A stretch of 64,000 nucleotides of DNA from Grifola frondosa (GCA_001683735.1 LUGG01000056.1:18393-82392), one strand, 5' to 3'; positions 1 to 13,695 are shown, counted from the first letter of the stretch. Numbers and translations are program-made. Notes: generated from the letters alone by a model not told the origin.

Positions 1-934
1 TGAGGTCTGCGAATTCCACAAAATTGGTGAGGAGCAGATCTTTTCGTAGGCCAGCTCGCTTTCGTATGGCTCGGTCGAAATCCAGGATTCGGTAATGGAG
101 CGGTTGCACGAGTGCACCGAAGATGCCGGTGATGTAGTCACCATACGAGGTAAGCTCTCTTCGTCGGTGAGGGAAAGCATAGCTGATTGCTGGCACTGCT
201 TTGTTCCAGGCATATACCCAATCCCCAAAGGTGAGTACCTTCTTTGTGGGTATGATAGCTCGGTAGGAGAGCTCGATCTCGCCGACTTTCTCAATGTGCT
301 TTTCATCGAGTCCCGCAGAGTATCTTCCAGCAAATACGTGGTCAAGGTCGATGGCACGTCCCGCAAGGACATTGATCCACTCAGCGTCGGGGAACTCAGG
401 CACTCCAAAAGAGGTAAGCAAATCTGATTTCACAGCTTTCGGGTCGATGGCATACTCTTTGAGGAGTTGTACAGTTTCCTTGAGCTCTGGACGTGCAGTG
501 AGGCCGCCGAGGAAGTCGGTGGCAGCCCAAGCGAATTTACCGGGATCAACTCGCCGACGCTTTGCGGGCTGTTCTTCGGGCTCGGAGGAGGACTCCCTAG
601 ACCGAGACGACTGAGGAGGCTGCGCCGATGCGGGTCGGGCTGAGGTTTTCGATCCCCGCACTGAGCGGATTGAGTTAGGTTCGTCTCCTGATTCTCGCTC
701 CGCGTCAGCCTCTTGTAACATGTTGAGATAGGTTTGGAGAGTCGAGTCAGCATCTGCGGTGGAGAGCTGGGTTGCATCCTCGAAGAGCTCTCAGCTGAGC
801 TGATAGATAGCATGCGACTTGGAGAAATGCTGCTTGTGGTACCCTCTGACAATGTCAACGCATCGTGCGATAACTTCGGCAGTGTTTCCCGACTCTTGCG
901 TGCCCATTTGCGTGTGGGTAGCAGCATCACTCAT
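1..934 (-). pseudogene. Gag-like / repeat-associated ORF relic, cut by window edge
   Basis: On the minus strand an ATG at 934 opens a frame that hits TGA at 791-793 and then stays open to base 1 and beyond the window. The first part contains the run TAEVIARCVDIVRGYH; after the stop come an acidic/serine-rich linker, a basic KRRRV stretch and then KFAWAATDFLGGL and IDLDHVFAGRYSAGLD. This layout resembles the gag-like proteins that accompany reverse-transcriptase repeats in mushroom genomes; that assignment is from family memory and is moderate at best. The single in-frame stop suggests a dead copy, though a recoded or mis-sequenced codon cannot be excluded. No reverse transcriptase is visible inside the window. 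Confidence 0.45.
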
Positions 935-1084
935 GACCCCCGCATACAATTGTGTGATTCGAGAGATGGGAGTGATTTATTTAACGACAATAGTGATGCA
1001 AAGATGATAAATTGTATGCCTATTGAACATGAGGCATAAAAAATCAGAAAAGAAAGGCGGAGCGTCGGGAGACGAATGAAATCG

Positions 1085-1162
1085 CTTACCTGGCGAGCAC
1101 GAAGGTGTGATGGTCAGAAAGAAAGGCTGCGACCCCTTACTTTCTGCTGCTCGCCAGGTAAG
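1085..1162. repeat. 15-bp perfect inverted repeat, 48-bp loop
   Basis: CTTACCTGGCGAGCA at 1085-1099 is repeated as its exact reverse complement at 1148-1162. Inside the loop, CAGAAA (1115-1120) and TTTCTG (1141-1146) can pair as well. Each arm reads CCAGGTAAG, a consensus 5' splice donor, in opposite directions. It lies just upstream of the gag-like relic and just before the AT-rich island. Function unknown. Confidence 0.7.
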
Positions 1163-1371
1163 GAGCTCCCGTCTGCGGAAGAAGGGGAATACAGCAATGT
1201 GCACGTGATGTTGCGGGCCCACTATGGAGTGAGATGGTGGCATCGATTAGACTTGCGTAAATCAACCTTTAAACTCAATTAAAAAGTATTCAGATAGACA
1301 CTTTGATAGAATTTAAAAAAAACTAAGATTAATAGTGATTTGTCCATATTTGCAGAAAGAAAAGTAATGTC

Positions 1372-1740
1372 TTGATTAGTGTTGTCACGAATTAGTCACA
1401 CCTGTTTCAGCTTTTTATATAGTTTTGCAGATGATGACATGATTTAAATTGAAATTAATAGCTAAGATGTACATGTATTGGAATGTAACACAACCATTTG
1501 CATAATTGTTTTTGATATGTTTCAATTTCAGTTATATAATTTAGCTGACCAAAAGTTGGACTTTGCAATCGGCTTTCTGAATATATCTCCATTAATACAA
1601 GGCACAATAATTTGCACTTTGCCATGCTTATGCTGCTGTATCTAGGCTACAAAATGAAGGCAAGATCACTTTGATATCTAAAAACTACACAGGTTATAAG
1701 TCATATATCATTTAGGCCTGACTTAGCTACAGCAACACTA
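1372..1740 (+). repeat. Left long terminal inverted repeat
   Basis: This stretch reappears as reverse complement at about 5420-5810. Shared blocks include GTCACACCTGTTTCAGCTTT, GTAACACAACCATTTGCATA and CTCCATTAATACAAGG; the inner end shares CAGCAACACTA. Similarity is high in the outer half and lower in the inner half, with a roughly 12-base indel near 1420. Confidence 0.8.
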
Positions 1741-2883
1741 GCCTTGATGATAAGCAAGATTTCATGCAAAAGCTTATATAGAGTTTCTGCGAAAATGTCA
1801 CAATTAAAAAAAATGAATATATATAATTTATAATTGACAGATACACTATCAAAATCGAAGCTTACCATTTTGAGTGTGATGTTACTATAAAATATGATTA
1901 AACATAAATTTTTATTTATTATATTATTTTAACACTTTTTTGAGAAAGAAATATAAAGAGAGTACAGGATATAGTATATTTAAGAGAACAACTACTTACC
2001 ACATAAATGTTACTACAGGGTTTACAAGGATCATAGCTAATACAAAATCATCCAAGTTTATCAGCACTTTAGAGATAACAATAAAGATGAACCATTTTAT
2101 ATAATGAGGTTTCAAATTTCAACTAAAAGCTAGTTATTGTAAACTATTCAATATAAACAAACATAGATATGGATTATAAAGTTTTCAAATCGAGTATACA
2201 CTTAAAGTAAAGACTAATATGACACTATAGTAAAATGTGAAAGCTTAATTATATCTGATCAATTATTATCTGAGGAAAGAGATAGTAATACTGGTCACTC
2301 ACATAATCAACCTTACATAAAAGCTTATTAACATGATTCAAACGATAAGATATTCCTACATGAAGTTAAACCATACCTCCTAAGATACTTTGAGATGTTT
2401 TATCTTCATTTTACATAGACCAGTATGTAAAGTGTGCAGAGTGTGTCCATATCAATCATGTGATAAACTATCAGTGATGTTTAAATAATTAGTTTAGCAC
2501 TTTACAAAGATAGACATATTATCAGAAGGATAAAAGAATATAAATATAATATTTTAGTATAAATAAGACTCAAATAATAATAAAATTAATATTTAATCAT
2601 TTTTCTTATCAATTATACCTGCCATATAGAGTAATAACCTGTAAAACCAGTTTTAATGGTAGAAACCTCAGCTTGAATCTTGAAATATACTATGTTTCAA
2701 AAAAAATTGTATAGGCAAAATTAAAAAAACAATCTTGATCAAGCTTTTATGCTTTCATGTTTATCTCAGTCTTAATAATCTGAAACTCTATTGTGTACTT
2801 GAGTTACACCTGCTATGGTGTGAGACACTTAGTCCACCAGTTTTGAACAAGTTTCCTGTAGCCTTCAAATTTTAGCAAAATCT

Positions 2884-3690
2884 TTATCCCTTTAGTAAAC
2901 TTACTCTAAATGAGGTGGGAACAATCCTACTAGATGGATTTGTCTGACTCTCAAAACTGAAGAAGGTGGATAAACTCAAGTTGGCCAAATTATGTAAATT
3001 TGAGTCTATTGGGTGCGTGAATGACTTAGCAGATTGCTTCTGTCTCTCAAGGTCATGCATCACAAATGCCCACATCATATTGGCACATTTTCTGAAGAAG
3101 ATATATCAGTATGTAGCATCACACACTGCTCATCAAGCACATGTATGTCTCTCTCAGTGTCGCATTATGCTGTTCCTTCTTGTGGACCTTCTGCTTATTT
3201 TGGTGGTGCGTCCTGTTGGAATTGCCTGCATAGCCAAAATGATGATTGCATTCTGGCTTTTTTCAGTCCTTTGAGGTGATTGTACACTGGCTAATGATCT
3301 TGTATGCTGTTAGCTGATTGAGAATGTGCACTTCATTTTTCATCTCTTTTTGAGGCTCTCAACAAGGTCCTTCCCCTTCAGCTCTTCAAGTTTCAGGTCT
3401 GTCCGAGCTCAAGTTCCACTCACTGTCACTACTGACTGGCAGTACATTGTTGACATCTTTCTGCCATGCACATTCTTTGTCATTACTGGCAGTTGTGAGA
3501 TCAACTATCATGGTATCAGGAGGTGTGGGAGCACAGTTATCTTCTTTAAGGTCCTTGCTGAAGATTGTGAGGTTGATGACCACAGATATGGTGGAATTGT
3601 TATTTTCACCAGACTTGATTGCTACTTTTTTTCAAGCTCTTCCTGCTCAAGCACATGTGGCAGCAGATTTTTTGTGCTGTGGTGCCATGA
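2884..3690 (-). pseudogene. Relic ORF inside the AT-rich element
   Basis: Minus-strand fragments read in order, with stops and shifts between them: MAPQHKKSAATCA, then KEDNCAPTPPDTMIVDLTTA, VSSDSEWNLSSD, KLEELKGKDLVESLKK, QLTAYKII, HHFGYAGNSNRTHHQNKQK and KKEQHNATLRE. The order (acidic SDSEW patch, LEELxGxxLVESL, then a basic YxGNSxRT segment) matches the N-terminus of a large basidiomycete repeat protein family that carries a DDE-type transposase-like core further on; that family link is from memory. The downstream catalytic part is not visible. Stop codons in several places rule out a working gene. Confidence 0.45.
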
Positions 3691-5419
3691 ATAGTAGTAG
3701 CTAAATGTTGCGTTGAAATTTAGAACATTTATTATTGCTACTATTAGTGATTGCTACTCTCGCCATCATCCCAAATACAGAAGATATTGCAATGCAGGTG
3801 CTTCTATGTTACATGGGCGCTTCTGGTTTTTTTTTCGACAGCTAATTTGGCCACTGTTTAAAACTAGTGGTGACTAAGCATCCTGCACTATACATGCAAT
3901 TCTGTCTAGGCCCTAATCAGATCCATAACTATTTTTCATGCAGCAGCAGATGAACAAATAAAGTTGGACTATGCTCTGTAAAACTAAGTATTATTTCAAA
4001 ATTCAAGCTAAAGAACCAATTGAGGAAGTGGTACTGTTTGAGGTTTAATTGAGATAAGCATATCACATGATTTGCCACAGAAAACAATTGAAAGTGGTGA
4101 AATAAGCTCAGAGTGTCTAAATTATATCTTTCCCAGGGGGAAAAAACATGCAGAAAAATCAAACTCATGATCTTAGCAAAGGTGACAAAATATTATATGT
4201 TTCTGATTATCTCTGTCCTCATGCAGTAGACCACTACTCTTTAATGAGCTATATCTTCTTCATTTACTTTTTCATCATGTCTTCTTTTTTCAGCCACAAT
4301 TTGTGTCATCTTTTTATTTACTTCTACTTATATTTTGCTTTATAACATATTAAAAATTCATCCTTTGCTGTTCTTTTTAGTAGCTAAACATGAATTTTTA
4401 AATGAATAGTATATTAATATCATGTCCTTATTAGCTTAATATAATCTTCAATGTCTTTTTTTTAGCTCAAATATGGATAGCTTTTGCAAAATAGAAGAGA
4501 AAAAAATTAGAGATGGTATCATATAAATAATAAGATTTTTTAAAAGTATATAAGATACATTTATATCAATGTTATACTTTTCTTCATGAGTTTGACATGT
4601 CTTTCAGCTATTACAACTTTATTCTTCCTAGTCTTCTAAAGCAGAAGCCTTTTAAGCATGTAAAGGATATATGAACCAAGTTTAGACTCTCTATTGCAGT
4701 CCTCAATAATCATAGATGTAACCAATGTCATATGGAATACACTTCATAAAGCCTTTGAAATTGGATTGTGCAACTTTTAATAAATAATAATACTTCTCTC
4801 CTTGTAATACCACAATACCTACTCTACTCTTCCACTGCCTCACATGCAAATTTCAATGCCTTATTCATATTGTGTATCACTAAAAGGATCATAATGCAAA
4901 GTTAGCTTTTCAAACTAAATTTCTGAATTGAAGTAGATTTATGTATTATAATATCATCTGAACTTTTTGATCAAAATAAGCTATTTCTTGTTTACACTAA
5001 AAATATCATCTAAAGATTCTCAAACTATGTATAGATTTGAGCTTTCATGATCTTTATTTATTATTTATCTATAGTGTGAAATCATTATTGACTGAGTCAA
5101 TCTTGATAGACCAAGAAAAATATCAGTTGTAGTCACTTGAAGATACTGAGATTATTTAATTATTTTAGGCTTTTAGAGTAATTTTTATTATAAAGATATT
5201 AAAAACATCTCAATAATATATAGATTATTAATAGTATTGTTATAAATATAAAAATGAAATTAAGTCCAAATATAAGAGTAGTGCTTATTTATACTATAAT
5301 ACCAGCAGAATTCTGATCATAAAGATAAGCTCTAGCTAAAAGAGGATTAATACTATAGCTGTGACTTGCTACACTAAAGATAATGAATACTTTATAGGGA
5401 GAGTAACTGAATAATTATT

Positions 5420-5810
5420 TAGTGTTGCTGCAGCTAAGTCAGACCTAAATGATATATGACTCATAACTTGTGCAATTTTTCAGATATAATAGTAATCTTG
5501 CATTCATTTTGTAGCTGAGATATAGTACCATATCTTGCCAAAGATTAAAATGTTATACCTTGTATTAATGGAGGTATGGCCAAACAGCCGATTGCAAAGT
5601 CCGACTTTTTAATCAGCTTTTTTTACCAATGCAACTGAAATTGAAACATATCAAAGACAATTATGCAAATGGTTGTGTTACATTCAAATACATATACATC
5701 TTAGCTATTAATTTCAATTAAGATCATGTCATTAGCTGCAAAACTCACATCAGAATATCTAAAAAGCTGAAACAGGTGTGACTAAGCCATGGCAACACTA
5801 TAATCATTTG
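5420..5810 (-). repeat. Right long terminal inverted repeat
   Basis: Reverse complement of the 1372-1740 arm; it starts with TAGTGTTGCTG at 5420 and ends near the AAACAGGTGTGACTAAG block at about 5770-5790. Slightly longer than the left arm because of small insertions. Confidence 0.8.
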
Positions 5811-6460
5811 ATATTAATGATGACATATCAATGTTTCAGAATTTATATATATTTAATGATGCTACAGATAACAATCCAAGCGAACTGGAAGATTGAAAGC
5901 ACAAATAAAGTCTGATGTGCCACAGTAACATAACAAGCTAGATGCACCTGCAAAAAATACTGGATACATCAAAATTCTTCATAACAACAACCTAAAATTA
6001 ATAGCAGCAGTGAAAATGTTTAACACTAACATTGTGAAGAACAGAGATAAGCACCTGATTTGAAAGGTTCATACCCCAATTTAATCAAGTATGAACTTCT
6101 TACCTTTATAACTAGACACAGTGAAAAATATTTCACTGCAATTGGATGCATGCTATACCATAGCATTTATCTACTATGCAAAAGAGTATCTATATATGTA
6201 CATGTGCAGGACTGACGTGGTCTGCTGCACACTCTGCTGGGTGCTTGCCCTATCTGGCCAGATAGTGCAATGTCCACCAGACTTTTAACTTTTTGCTCAT
6301 GTTGGAGTTAGCAAGAGGGTATTAGTGCTAGTTTGAATTAGACAGTAGTATTGTCATTACATGTCAATGCAAATCAATCCATGTATTATTGTCTTCTCAC
6401 TGCACTTTGTGCTTCTACATTAATAGAATACCTTAAGCACTAAATTGGGCAGTCACAAAG

Positions 6461-6949
6461 ACTGCTTGCAGAAGTCCTTTAAGCCAAATTTTCTCAGAAA
6501 CTTTGTTACTGAACACCCGCAAAATATCTTTCTTTGAAAACAGGCTTATTAGTCATAGGTGGGTCTTTCTGCCTTTCTAGGTTACAGACACTCCAGACTG
6601 CTCGAGCACCGATATTTGAAAATAAAAGAAAATTGGTGTGGTCAAACCTTTCCGAAATCTCTATGATCTGTATTTGAAGGAAATCAGAACCGTGAAAAAA
6701 ACTGGTGCAGCCTAGATTTTCCGGAAACCCTGTCACTTAGAAAGAGACATTTTTCACATTGAGAAGTGACGATGAGCAAAACCTGGTTGTATACACTCAT
6801 ATACTATACGACTACCATCGCAGGTATAACACAGAGTATGATAATCAATGGGGAGGTGTGTGAACCAGCTGCAGTACCATACTTTCTTCGGCTTGTAACA
6901 ATAACGAACAACTTTTCTACCAGATTCAATACTACATGCCTGACCCCAG
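6461..6949. other. Intergenic, no gene recognised
   Basis: Transition from the AT-rich island to normal sequence. Short open frames on both strands lack recognisable motifs or codon signal. Confidence 0.5.
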
Positions 6950-9327
6950 CTATTCCATACTAAACAGATCGTCATCGTCACCGGTCACTACCGGACCACT
7001 CAGAGGACTGAGGGTACCTTGGGCATGATATCCCCTCCCACTTGGATTTCGAGGGCCTAACCCTGATGGAGCTGCGTTAGCACCTGTTGAACCGTGGTCA
7101 GAAGAAGCCGCGGCCCAAGGAGTAGTAAAACATGTAAACTTACGGGACGCCGCAGCAGAATACGACAGTCGCGAGAACATGGCTCCCAAATTGCCCGCTG
7201 ATGTTCCTGGGGCGACAGGAGTATTCGGTGAGATCTGCGACGTCTGAAGATGCTCCAGTAAATTTCCAGCATTTGGGGACATGCCGGTCCAATCTCCCGA
7301 GGTACTGTGTCCATGACCGAGTTGTCCAGGACTGAAGGCGCCGGATGTGGAAGGAGACGCAATCACGGGTGGAGGCAAAGCATGAATTCGCGAATAGCCG
7401 GCGGCGAGACCCTGTGGCAAACTTTGTCCCGGGCATGAGCTTGTAAAGCACGAGCTGACGGAGACAAGGCACTGCGGCGATCATCGAGATCCTGCACGAA
7501 CGCGCTGCTTCCTGCAGGTATGGGACGGCCAGAAGGACGTTGAGATGAATGAGAGAGGTAGGGATCACCGGGTGCATGATCGAAGGGAGAGCGGGTCCCG
7601 AATGCACCAGAACGTGGCGGAGAAAGCGCGGCTCCATTGAGACCTGGTCCGTATGCGCTGGACGACAGAGTGTGAGATACAGCAGCACCAGAAGTCGCAG
7701 AAGGGTACAGGGACGTCATGCCCAGGTTGGACCTTTGAGCCTTCGAGTTGAGGTAGTGGTGAAGGCCAGGAAGGAAAGCTGCAGATGCATTCGAAGGAGA
7801 GAGCATGTCCTCTCCTGATCTTCCCGCTAACCCTGAATTAGACTGGAACGAGCTTGGAGTACCGTTGCCTAAACCACCGCCTATGGGATGACTGCCTGCG
7901 AAGCCACCATCCGGAGACCCAACCGCAGGGTTACCTATATCTGCCCATATTGATCTGATATCCTGCAGAAGCGATGGCGCGGGCACAGAGCGCGAATATC
8001 TATGATGTGCCTCAGCAGTAGACCTTTGACCACTGACCTCTCGCTCGCCAGAACATTAGGACGAGCGCCATTGGTGCGCGACAATCGCCGAGACCTTTCC
8101 TCCGGCGTGAGGAGATCAGTTAGCGAGCTAGGCAAGAATTCCTCCAGATCCTCATCTTCAACGACCACCTCTTCTGCGACAATCCCATTCATCCTCCGTG
8201 TTTGAATGCGGTCAGACGACCAAGTCATCATCGCTCCAAGGGAGGCAGAAATGCCCGATCTTGTCTTAAAGTCGTTCGACGCGTCATCCTTGTCAGCAAG
8301 AATGAACACCGACTGAGTGCCGGGAGCAGAGAATGGGGAGGTAGAGATTCCTTGGCCCTGAGGAGAGGTGCCAGGAGAGAAACCGTTAATACGGGATGGT
8401 TGAGTCGCGGATGGCGAAGAGCGAGGCGGAGAACCGATTGGGCCAAGGTCGATGACCGGAGTCCCGTCGTTCACGCGGCGAGGAGCTGAAGGGACACTAG
8501 GAGGCAGCGGCGAGGGCGCTGTATGTTCAACGTCAGAAGGCTGCTCGGACTGATCATCCTGGATGGAATCCTGAGCATTCGTGGACAGATCGCCCGGGCT
8601 TGTCGCGGTCGGCTTGCCGTGCGCTGGAGCACTGGGCAGTTGATTAGTCTCGTCCGGCAGCCCAAACGAGGCAAAGTCGGTATCCTTCACTGGAGGTGCA
8701 GGAGCAGGAGGAGATAGAGTAGCTTTTAGTGGCATAGGAATTGGGGGACCGGTGTTGCCTGAGACAGCACGGGTGGGCGCAGTAGATCCGGAAAGCAATG
8801 CATTGCGGCTCTGGGATCCTCCACCACTACCATTCTGCGACGAGTTCTTATGCATTCTCCCGGCTCTTGCGCCGTCCTTTCCAGCACTCCCTCCAGCACT
8901 TGAGGAATTAGCGGCAAGCTGCGCAGCCTTTTTATTCTTTCTGTCCATGGACATGCTCTGGCCGGGAAGGATATGGGCCAAAGCGCACTTGTGGCCGAAT
9001 TTGCAATTGCCCTTCACGAACCACGCACAGACTTCCTTTTGCTGCCCGGGTTCTAAAACTGATGGGAGAAGGGACAGGAAGAGCCTGCGGTGCAAGAACC
9101 GACTCTAAAAAATTTGCATGGGACATGGGAGAGATCCTTGGCTAATTCAAGCATGAAATAGAGATATTTGAGGCAAATGGAGAGAATCTATGATTGTCAG
9201 ACATACTCTTGGAGGGACCTTTGGCTTTTGAACCCTTGTCCTTTTCTCTGTCCTTGTCTCTATCGACGTCCCTGGTGGAGTCGGAGAGGGATTCAGTGTC
9301 CTTCTGTTTATTGTCAGAAGTGGGCAT
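6950..9327 (-). CDS. CCCH zinc-finger RNA-binding protein (Cps3/Lee1-like)
   Basis: Exon 1 (9327-9207) starts MPTSDNKQ and encodes an Arg/Lys/Asp-rich segment; an intron 9206-9142 (GTATGT...TTAG) follows. Exon 2 opens with a first zinc finger, CKFFRVGSCTAGSSCPFSH, then a second, CAWFVKGNCKFGHKCALAH, then about 650 residues of Ser/Pro/Gly-rich low complexity ending DDDDLFSME. Two tandem CCCH fingers near the N-terminus with a long disordered tail are typical of the fungal Cps3/Lee1 family, thought to bind RNA. The frame breaks three times by one base: at about 9072 in a T run between the fingers, at about 8035, and at about 7431 in a C run. Three added bases give about 771 residues. A 60-nt GT...AG stretch near 7138 could be a further, frame-neutral intron. 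Confidence 0.8.
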
Positions 9328-9619
9328 TGAATGGAATATTGAAGAGAATGGGGGAGAGCTGAGAGAGGATGAGGGAAGGAAGGTGGCCGATGGCGCAAAT
9401 TGGGGGAGGTGAGGGCGGCGAAGACAGAACCACTCAACGTGAAGCTCCCAAAGAGGGAAGTTGCGTAGACGCCCTATTGGCGCCCATATAATTGGCGCCG
9501 TCGGCAGGCTCCATGGCGAGCCAACCTCAGCCGTGGCTCATATTCAAAGTCACACTACTCCCTCTTCCGCCTTCATTGTCAATCGTCGTCCCTCATCTTT
9601 CTCCCAGGTTTTATACCCT
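9328..9619. promoter_or_regulatory. Shared divergent promoter, CCCH gene / MAPK
   Basis: Only 292 bases separate the two start codons, so both promoters must lie here. The MAPK side is pyrimidine-rich just before its ATG (around 9550-9610). No specific binding site is claimed. Confidence 0.5.
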
Positions 9620-11281
<1,662 letters not shown>

Positions 11282-11631
11282 TAATTGCATGGAAACAGCG
11301 TCGTTCGTATGGCCATCGATTGAAATTACGAGAATGTTTATACCCCCGTCAAAGACGTCACTGGGACTTATATGTATAAAGTATAATATATGCATGTGTC
11401 TTTTCCACAAGATTCGCAACGGCTGGTCGATGTGCACGGGACGAGATGCATGTCCTGACTTTGAGGTTGTTGAGAAGCCCCGATTGGCCTCGTCAGAAGA
11501 ATATGACACAAGTATATCTATCAACTGGAGACATAATCATGTTCTGCAACTTTCCATCCCTCAATCGTGTCCACTCGTGTGTAGCTCACCCACGTCCCCA
11601 ACCTTCACCAAGGTGTGCTCCCCGGCCCCCA

Positions 11632-13265
11632 ATGTCCACCACTGATGAACAGTGCATAGATTGGCATCATTGGCGCCCGCTCGATGGGCTCCAATATGGC
11701 CATGAAAACGACCTCTATGTCTTCGTTTTTGACATCACCGGCGACAGCATCGACCGTCTCCACGACACCATCCAAGGCGAGCTCGAGCCCAACCTACATT
11801 CCCGCATTACAGGGCTTAAAGACGTCAAACCCTTCATGGATAGCCTCTGCGGTGCCAATGCGCCCAGGTTCTTCGTCTCTGATATCGCCACGGTGGCACA
11901 GTAGACAAGGTCATCCAGCAGATCCGCGAGTATTTCACCAACGGAGACATTATTCTGGATGGCGGAAACGAGTTGTACCGAAATGCCAAGCATCGCCAGT
12001 AGGAGCTCCAGCCGCATGGTGTGCATTCCATGGGGGTCTCGGGCGAGTATCAGTTTGCTCGTCGTGGCCATCCATCTCGTCGAGCGGTGATAGGAAGCGT
12101 TCTGCGTCTCTCAAAGAAGTTCGCCGCTAAAGATCTGAAGACTAGACAGCCATGCACGACCAACCTCGGTCCTGCTGGGTGCGTGAAGATGGTACACAAT
12201 GGCATCGAGCAAGGCATTCTTGGGATCATCAACAGACTGTGGGAGATACCATTCAACTGCCTCCACATGAATCTGGATGAGTTTCCAGATTTTCAGATAA
12301 TGGGAGAACGAGGGGGAGCTCTACGCGCTATATTCCATTTCGTCGCCAGTTGGAACTCATGTGTCTGAAATGAAACTTTCTTGGGATCGGGGCAGATATT
12401 TGTGAACGCTACAAAAGAAACGGTTCGTCCAAGCATGAGATCCAGGACAAGGTCGTCCAAGATGCGAATGACACCGAAGGCAATAAGTTCAGCGACGGCG
12501 ATTCGAGCGCATATACTCACGTCGTTGTCACATAGGCACGGGCATATTGTCGGTCATAAAGACAGCCAGATGTCGGGTCTCTACACACATCATTGCGAGC
12601 GCGCATTTCTTCCATCGCCACCGCAGACCGCAATCAACGTCCTAAGAGAGCCCCGGAGAGGCCCTCGGGGTAGCGAAAAAGCCCTCAACACATCGACCCA
12701 AAATACCATCATCAGACACCGGCGTTGCGCCGTCTGCTGCGCTTGTCTGGCGTCGTTTACGCAAGGATTAAATCTCTGGTCGTGCTCTATAGCGAAGACG
12801 AAGCACGCTTGGCCAACTGCATTCGAATCTGGAGGGAAAGGGGCATCATCCGGTCGGAATTCATTGCTGACCTGCTTCAGGCTGTGTTGGAAAAGGAAAA
12901 TGGAGTTACGGACATCCTCACTGAAACCGGTGGGGAGAAGAGATTCGGCGGAATACCGGCACAATGCATTGCACAAGGTGGTCGGCGTCGAGCTAGAGGG
13001 ACGCGGTAGTTTGGGGCCAAATACTGGGTACAGATATAAGCTGACGAGACCATAGACCGACTCTCAGTGCCAGCCTGGAATACTTGAAGAATACTGCGCG
13101 GGAAAACAGCTGCCGAGCCAATTTATGGAAGCTGAGCTGGACTACTTGGCGCTCACTCGTACGACCTAAAGGCCACCCACATATGTGTAAGCGTAGAGCT
13201 CAAAGCTGGAGATTGAGGGAAGTAGATTAAAACGCGAACATCACTTTGAGTGGAAAGCCGCATAG
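11632..13265 (+). pseudogene. 6-phosphogluconate dehydrogenase-like pseudogene
   Basis: Fragments in the order of 6-phosphogluconate dehydrogenase: a Rossmann start (SMGSNMAMK at about 11681), a segment running HDTIQGELEPNLHSRITGLK, then VIQQIREYFTNGDIILDGGN (NAD(P) fold), VHSMGVSG, the substrate-site block CVKMVHNGIEQGILGIIN, and a C-terminal helical part with LADLLQ-like and EKENGVTDILTETG, followed by GAHSYDLK and a final stop at 13263-13265. At least eight frame changes and internal stops (TAG at 11902-11904 and 12000-12002, and more after 12530) break it, far more than in neighbouring genes, so this is a decayed paralogue. It probably derives from a second, divergent 6PGDH-like family rather than the main pentose-phosphate enzyme; that part is inference. 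Confidence 0.75.
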
Positions 13266-13695
13266 GGGCGCTAGAGTGGAGAAACGAATATGGAGGAGCT
13301 GTGCAGCGCAAGAGCAGCACACGAGCGGCGCACGAACGGCGCATGAACAGCGTGATAGTCGTCGTCGACCGGTTGTAACTAGCTTAAGAAGGGGCTAGAG
13401 AGCGGGCTAGAGAGGGCAGTAGACCAGAGCTATAGAGGACGTCGGCAATGGATAAACGGAATCAGGACGTCGGTGGCTCGGAGTCGGATGGCGGAGAGCA
13501 CGTGAGCACGTGAAAGTGGGGGTGACTATAAGAGGAACGGCTTTCATAGCGCAGAGCCTGGAGTTGCTCTCGCCTTTTCGGAAACGACACGGATGTCTAG
13601 TCGACCCCGCCTCTGATTCATTCATCTACCCCGCTTTCTCCCTTATGCACTCGCCGTGCCCCATCCTTGCCCCACACTCCAGCTAACAACCAGCC
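13266..13695. other. Intergenic / 5' region of the PDK gene
   Basis: No gene recognised. G+C-rich, with a CACGTGAGCACGTGA tandem of CACGTG E-boxes at about 13499-13512 that could serve the downstream gene. Confidence 0.4.

Larger units (their letters stand above)
1260..6460. mobile_element. AT-rich, CpG-poor transposon island
   Basis: Base composition falls abruptly at about 1260 and recovers at about 6460; the interior is visibly A+T dominated while flanking genes are about half G+C. It contains a pair of long inverted repeats (about 1372-1740 and 5420-5810) around a core of about 3.7 kb, and a relic ORF near 3.0-3.7 kb. CG dinucleotides are almost absent: I count five in 3301-3840. This fits an old DNA transposon worn by methylation-driven C-to-T change. 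The AT-rich flanks outside the repeats (1260-1371 and 5811-6460) have no assigned content. Target-site duplications could not be fixed by eye, and the superfamily is not determined. Confidence 0.6.

Noticed and set aside
3326..3704. Plus-strand open frames inside the AT-rich island
   Set aside because: Cys/Phe/Ser-rich with no motif; the minus strand of the same bases shows the relic protein.
1260..6460. Mitochondrial DNA insertion as cause of the low G+C
   Set aside because: No mitochondrial gene or intron motifs were seen; the long inverted ends and transposon-type relic explain it better.
7935..9095. Programmed frameshifting in the CCCH gene
   Set aside because: No slippery site or downstream structure stands out, and the same kind of break occurs in many unrelated genes, so error is simpler.
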